Both the position numbers and the translations under genes were made by a program. A DNA stretch of 64,000 nt, taken from contig CAWCGF010000023.1 of the NCBI GenBank assembly GCA_963794955.1, positions 205,878-269,877 of the forward strand. Direction: 5' to 3'. Below, one piece after another: positions 59,496-64,000 of this stretch. Source of the DNA: JAFDVL01 sp963794955. GTDB lineage: Bacteria > Acidobacteriota > Blastocatellia > RBC074. Below the pieces are notes generated by a model. The model had not been told where the DNA came from. It did no database searches and saw only the letters and a program-made list of their open reading frames with translations. Numbering within the stretch: the first letter of the stretch is position 1; the number at the start of each line of letters is the position of its first letter.

Positions 59496-61496
59496 TTATC
59501 GGGGCAAATCCAGGGCTGGATTGCGGTCAAAGAAATCGAAGGGCCGCAACTCGAAGCTGTGCCAAAGCACAGGCATGACAGGCCAGTCTTCGGCTCTCAC
59601 CATGTGCTGCATGCCGATGGTGTACCAGAGCACGAGGTCGGTTTTCTCAAGCGAGCGATTCTTGCTCGTCCAGGCTGGAAGCCCCTGCCCTGGCTCACTA
59701 AGCGTAGGAAACTCCCCTGCCGCGTATCGTTCATCCGCCCGATAAGGTGTGACCCATAACTGATGATCAATAAAGCCAGCACGGCGACGTGGGTAATCAT
59801 CCGCGCTGAGCATCGGGGGGCAATTCTTCCCCGGCATCAGTTGATAGCTTGTGCGATACCCGACATGGTTCGACCGCGCGGCGCTGAGCACACGCCAAAG
59901 CGCAGGGCTATCGTGGTTGATGTGTAATTTGGCGTCAGCCTCTTGACGCGCCAGTAGTGGATCACGTACCCAAACGCTGCGACGAGGATGATCTTTCGGC
60001 AAAGTTTGAATCTTCAAGCGGTCGAGTAGCAGTTCATTGGTCATCCCATCCACATCAAGATCAAGACGGAAATTGAAGTAATGGTCGTGATTGACCGCGA
60101 CAATTTGGGGCGCGACGAAACGTCCGTAGGCATCGGGGGCAGCATTGCGCTCCGGCGACCCATTGGTTCCGCCACTCGCAAAGTCTGCATCTTTGCGCGC
60201 TTTTTGTTCGGCAACCATTTTAACTTCGGCAATGCCCGTAGCGCCGACAGCGACTTGAATGGAACCGTTTTGTTGGAAGACCCAATCAAACACATAATCG
60301 TAATTGCCAAGCACCGCTGCGGTGCGCACGACGAGATCACGCTTAGCGCGGCTTTCCGAAGCGCCTTCGCCGCTTTCCTCATCCCAGTGTCGCCACGCCG
60401 GATCGCCCGTGGCTCGTTCAAACATACAAACGGTGCGGGGCACGGTACGGGGACGCCCATTGTCACCGGCAATCACCGCGTCGAAGTACACGGCATTGCT
60501 CGGACAGTCCTTGCCCTGAATCAACGGTTTGGACAGCCCGCCAAAGGTATATTCTCCGGCATCAAGGAAATTGCGGGCATGCCAGGCGAAGGACGGGTCC
60601 ATGTACGGCACAAAGATTTCTGACAGATGCCCCTGATACATTACCGGGCGTGTTTCCTCTCCATCCCGATACGTTATCATCGAAAGAACCATCCCGACGC
60701 GCTGATCGGGGCGCACGTGAAAGCGCCATTTCTGCCATTCGACCTGATAGCCGTTCAAGCGAAAGCCCGGCCCCAGCGGCTGTTCAATGTGAATCGGGCT
60801 GGGAACATCGCGCGCTTTGCCGATAGCCGTGGCGTCATAATCTGCTGAAACCGTCGGCATCGGGACAACGCCTTCATCTACAACGCGCAATACCTTTTTC
60901 TCGTGCATGTCCACAACAGCAGTAACGCCTTCGATCTGCCGCGTCCAGACATTGCGCACGCCGCGTGAATCCTGACAATTGACATAGGCAACCCGGCGAT
61001 TCTTCTGCTCCTCGGTGCCGAAATATCCGGGCGGAACAGCATAGCAATCCACAAAGGTCATATCCTCGATGCTGCGCCGCTTCATGGCCTCAATAAACGC
61101 CTGATCCTTCTTCACGACTTCGTTCACGGAAGTGAGTTCTTCTGCGAGCCAGTTGGGCTGCGCATCCTTAATCTCCGTCCACGACGTGAGTTGACGTTTC
61201 CCCAAATCCACGACGGCCTTGTAGGTATTGCTTTTCTGCCGCACGAGGGCAAAAGCAGCGCGCGCGCGCGGATTACCCGCCGCCCACTTCCAGACCATAT
61301 CCTTGGCCGGTTCGACCAGATTGACCATCGAGAAGCGCGTGTCTGCATCCAGATGTTTGGCATCTCGTAGAACTTCCAAGACTGTCCAATATTCCTGCCA
61401 GGTCAGCGGGTCAAGCGGATGCTGTGTGCCCTGCGCCTTGAGACTGGGCGAGCAAAGCGCCACGAAGAGAAAGAGAAAGAGGAAAGTGATTTTCAT
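59496..61496 (-). CDS. Copper amine oxidase (primary-amine oxidase)
   Basis: 666 residues with a signal peptide (about 1-21). The TPQ-precursor Tyr lies in LGNYDYVFDW (consensus NYD/E), the copper ligands in VNHDHYFNFR and VLWHSFELRPFDFF, and the catalytic base Asp in YMDPSFAWHARNFLD. DLVLWYTIGMQHMVRAEDWPVMP is the usual C-terminal signature. It oxidises primary amines to aldehydes outside the cytoplasm, self-processing its Tyr with copper. It lies downstream of remnants of a flavin amine oxidase and an amidohydrolase. Confidence 0.93.
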   Translation of the reverse strand: MKITFLFLFLFVALCSPSLKAQGTQHPLDPLTWQEYWTVLEVLRDAKHLDADTRFSMVNLVEPAKDMVWKWAAGNPRARAAFALVRQKSNTYKAVVDLGKRQLTSWTEIKDAQPNWLAEELTSVNEVVKKDQAFIEAMKRRSIEDMTFVDCYAVPPGYFGTEEQKNRRVAYVNCQDSRGVRNVWTRQIEGVTAVVDMHEKKVLRVVDEGVVPMPTVSADYDATAIGKARDVPSPIHIEQPLGPGFRLNGYQVEWQKWRFHVRPDQRVGMVLSMITYRDGEETRPVMYQGHLSEIFVPYMDPSFAWHARNFLDAGEYTFGGLSKPLIQGKDCPSNAVYFDAVIAGDNGRPRTVPRTVCMFERATGDPAWRHWDEESGEGASESRAKRDLVVRTAAVLGNYDYVFDWVFQQNGSIQVAVGATGIAEVKMVAEQKARKDADFASGGTNGSPERNAAPDAYGRFVAPQIVAVNHDHYFNFRLDLDVDGMTNELLLDRLKIQTLPKDHPRRSVWVRDPLLARQEADAKLHINHDSPALWRVLSAARSNHVGYRTSYQLMPGKNCPPMLSADDYPRRRAGFIDHQLWVTPYRADERYAAGEFPTLSEPGQGLPAWTSKNRSLEKTDLVLWYTIGMQHMVRAEDWPVMPVLWHSFELRPFDFFDRNPALDLPR

Positions 61497-61552
61497 ACGG
61501 TTTTATCTCCTGGACTACAACAATTGAAGGAAAGAATGCACCGGATAAAGAG

Positions 61553-61634
61553 GCGGCAAGAGTTCCAGTTTTAGCAGGTCTAGCCGTGGATTCGAGCGGC
61601 ACAATTAACCAACCAAAGCGTGAACTCTTGCCGC
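61553..61634. repeat. 13-bp inverted repeat upstream of the copper amine oxidase
   Basis: GCGGCAAGAGTTC (61553-61565) returns inverted as GAACTCTTGCCGC (61622-61634). It lies 56-138 bp before the oxidase start, in the promoter region, and could be a regulator site or hairpin. Confidence 0.5.
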
Positions 61635-61774
61635 TTCCTCATCGCTGGGTGCTTTTATTTTTCAAAAACTAATAGGCTGCGAGCTTTTCCCTTACGGCAA
61701 AGACATTGGACTTCATGGGTTCTGAGTTTGATTTGCTATGACAGCCATTTCCGTTAGTAATTCTGCGCTTTTCA

Positions 61775-62221
61775 TTATCTGTCTGTAAAGGTCGGGGCAC
61801 GATACACTTCCTTGCCCGCCAGCAAAGTGAGCAGAACCTTGGCCTTGCTGATCTCGTGGGCCGGAATCTCAAACAGATTGCGATCCAGCACGACCAAATC
61901 CGCTGCCTTCCCTACTTCGATAGAACCAGTCTCGTTCTCCTGAAACAGGCCATACGCGCCGTTAATTGTGTAGGCGGCCAGCATTGTGGGCAGGTCAACG
62001 ATCTCTTCAGGAATCCACGCTGGCCCCGGCCCAGCATTCAGATCACGTCGCGTAAGAGCCACTTGAATGGCATCCAGCGGATTCATCGTCGAGACATCCC
62101 AATCGCTCCCCCCGACAATTACGGCTCCCGTCCTGGCAATACTGCTGAGGGGATAAAGCCAGCGCGAGCGTTTTGGCCCCAGCACAGGAAGGGTCAGTTT
62201 GGTGATGTAGTCATCGGATAA
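61775..62221 (-). pseudogene. 5'-truncated amidohydrolase (YtcJ-like)
   Basis: The frame begins directly after the amine-oxidase stop (LSDDYITKLTLPVLGPKRSR) and ends normally (KVLLTLLAGKEVYRAPTF). It keeps the metal-binding Asp in VIVGGSDWDVSTMNPL but all upstream domain parts, including the N-terminal HxH metal site, are missing. The missing ~400 residues indicate a deletion. Confidence 0.8.
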
Positions 62222-62615
62222 TTACTTGTCATTCACTTCCTGTGCTGCCCGATGACCGGATTCAATTGCCCCGTTCATATAGCCTTGCCATCCAGCCGTA
62301 TGCTCACCGGCAAAATGGATACGGCCAGCGGGTTTGGCCAGCAGAGGTCGGAACGACATCACATCACCGGGGCGAAAGTAGGCATAGGTTCCTTGCGCCC
62401 AGATGTCTTCCTGCCACCACTTTATATGCCCGCCTTCAAACTGACGCGGCGCTTCCGAATGAATCTCTGTAAGCTTTGCCAATACCTTATCCAACCGCTG
62501 GTCTGCAGGGTGGCTTGCGATCTCATGACCACTTTTATCAGGGATATAAGCCGTCAATAAACCTCGTGTGCCAGCTTGCCCTTGACTGGACTCATAGACC
62601 GAACCCTTGGCACTG
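62222..62615 (-). pseudogene. Truncated flavin amine oxidase, 5' end cut by an IS element
   Basis: The C-terminal ~130 residues of a flavin-containing monoamine oxidase are open: GSVYESSQGQAGTRGLL, then FAGEHTAGWQGYMNGAIESG, the FAD-contacting end. The N-terminal FAD Rossmann part is missing; the frame breaks at the insertion sequence. Its stop abuts the truncated amidohydrolase with no spacer. Confidence 0.8.
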
Positions 62616-63986
62616 ACACATGTTTAGCTACTGTCAGGGAAGTGGTAGCCAGGGAGCATCAAGTGCGCCAGTTGTTTTAGGGTAGCAGGATCCGTAATGC
62701 GACAACACCTCCAACATCGCCAACAACACCCACATCCCCGCCAGCAGGGCCGGGGCGGTGGCTTGTCCGCGCCGCACCTGTCGTCCGCTCAAGCGCAGCA
62801 GCAATTGCCGCAGTTCCACGCCTTCCGGCGAAGCGTCCCGTTGCACTTGCCAGACTACCACGCTGGCCATCGCCGCGATGAGCACTCGTTTGCTGACGGC
62901 TTCCGCACTTTCTTGTTGCCACTCCTCAAGCTGCTGCCCGGCGCTCTTACAAAGTTTGAAATACGATTCGATCAACCAGCGCCAGTAATACGATTCGGCA
63001 ATCAAGCCTGCGGCAATATCTGCGCCCTGGTGCCTGGAGCCAGCAGCAACCATTCTCCGACCAGGCCTTCGTCGGGCAGCTGCAAACGCACTACCACCAA
63101 GCGCACCGACAAAGGCAGCGCCGGTTCGGTGGCGGCGCAGACAGCTTCTTTTGCTGCGCCGCACGCGCCGTTGCCCCGGACGGCGCTGATGACCACCGTC
63201 GTCTCGGCCACCACTTGCTGCGCGATCACCTGCGCATCACCTGCACCGTGCGCTCACCGGAACGGCAACTCCGCCGGCGATCTCGCGAGCCGCACTTTGC
63301 GCCTTTGCCAATGCACAAAAGGGAGGGCTTGGGCACGGATAACAAAGCGCCAGTTGGCTTGCTGCCAAGCGCGCAAGTGCGTTACCGAATCACTCTCCCG
63401 ATCGCACATGCACCAAGGGCAGTCCCCAGGCTTGTTGTTCCAGCGCGTGCATCGTGGCGGTCAGTTCGTCCAGATGCCCTTGATCGGGGAGGACGGTGTC
63501 GGCGCGGGTGGTATGAATCCCGTCCGCTGCCCACAGGCTCAAGCTCACGGGGGCCAAGGGGAGACCAGTGCGATCACTGACCAGCAAAGCGGTCGCCAAT
63601 TGATGGCCATGGTCTTTGCCAATGAGCATACGATCTGTTTTGCGTTGGTGTGTGCCATAGTGCAGATCACTCCAATCGTGCAGCACCAAGGCATAGCGCC
63701 GACACTCGCTGGCGACCAACGCACGTCCGTATTCGTGCAGGGGCGCGCCCAGTTGCGGCAGGCTCACACGTGGATTGGCATAAAAGCGCCACGCCGCTTC
63801 GGGTACTGGCAAACGCCTGCTGCGTGCCCGGCAAGGCGCGCAACCCGGCAGCGACGGTTTCCCCAGTATGCAAATGTTCTTTCACTAATTGCTCATACCG
63901 CCGTTGGAGGCGGGGTTCAAGTTCCGGTAGTGGTAAGTCCATCTCCTCATTATACTATTGTTACCGAACCTAAAACTGACATGTGT
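62616..63986 (-). mobile_element. Degenerate IS4-family insertion sequence
   Basis: About 1.37 kb bounded by ACACATGT (62616-62623) and its inverse ACATGTGT (63979-63986), followed inside by a shared TTTAG word, so terminal repeats are short or eroded. It contains a broken IS4-type transposase gene. It splits the flavin amine oxidase gene. A target duplication could not be fixed because the right flank is only 14 bp. Confidence 0.7.
62634..63942 (-). pseudogene. Broken IS4-family transposase
   Basis: Start MDLPLPELEPRLQRRYEQLV at 63942. The catalytic core spans at least three frame shifts: VLHDWSDLHYGTH (first Asp region) and VHV...DRESDSVTHLRAWQQ (second), and the C-terminal YREK signature YYWRWLIESYFKLCK is intact in its own frame. 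One break is a two-base loss in GTGTGC near 63400. It cannot produce an active protein in one piece. Confidence 0.8.
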
Positions 63987-64000
63987 AGATGCCAAAGGAC

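Overview
The window looks like one contig of a soil-type Acidobacteriota genome, most plausibly class Blastocatellia. This is inferred from content, with no rRNA or marker tree: paired PSCyt1/DUF1549/DUF1553 and DUF1501 genes, a TIGR03437-type domain fragment, a TonB receptor with a carboxypeptidase-like N-terminal domain, DUF2911, DUF5658 and secreted subtilases with hexapeptide tails. Base composition is moderately GC-rich, with a few visibly AT-richer genes that look acquired. No rRNA, tRNA or CRISPR array was seen.

Layout. 0-4 kb: the end of a SpoIID/metalloprotease fusion, then an NtrB/NtrC-like two-component pair. 4-11 kb: a cytochrome/DUF1501 pair split by a type II restriction-modification module. 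11-19 kb: membrane coiled-coil protein, prepilin peptidase, glycosyltransferase, an ABC ATPase plus efflux adaptor, and a phosphatidylcholine-synthase-like enzyme. 18.7-28.8 kb: di-heme cytochrome, AT-rich AlbA_2 gene, beta-helix protein, a subtilase with an attenuator-like leader, a choline-type Na+ symporter and a radical SAM/SPASM protein. 29-32 kb: DUF2171, SRPBCC and a sugar-acid dehydratase. 32.2-37.1 kb: an SGNH - MBOAT - SGNH - acyl carrier protein - KAS III cluster, probably for acylating an extracytoplasmic glycan. 37-47 kb: TonB receptor, small Cys-rich protein, OPT transporter, HIT protein, an M1-like protein without its zinc site, and an MFS transporter. 47.2-48.5 kb: two adjacent selenoprotein genes (a GrdB/PrdB-like protein and a peroxiredoxin), each with an in-frame UGA and a SECIS-like hairpin. 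49.3-52.6 kb: ECF sigma, anti-sigma-like and PDZ protein genes. 53-57 kb: thiE-thiD and a NrdD-like protein lacking the glycyl-radical residue. 57-59 kb: DUF2911 and enolase. 59-64 kb: a decaying region with a domain fragment, a copper amine oxidase, truncated amidohydrolase and flavin amine oxidase, and a degenerate IS4-family element.

Functional links. The CHT-like choline transporter and the phosphatidylcholine-synthase-like enzyme fit one pathway (choline uptake to phosphatidylcholine) although they lie 8 kb apart. The selenoprotein pair implies a Sec-decoding genome; selA, selB, selC and selD are not in this window. Three genes between 34.3 and 37.5 kb (MBOAT, SGNH, TonB receptor) each carry an apparent single-base insertion in a three-base homopolymer, which suggests sequence error or recent decay; the annotation joins the frames.
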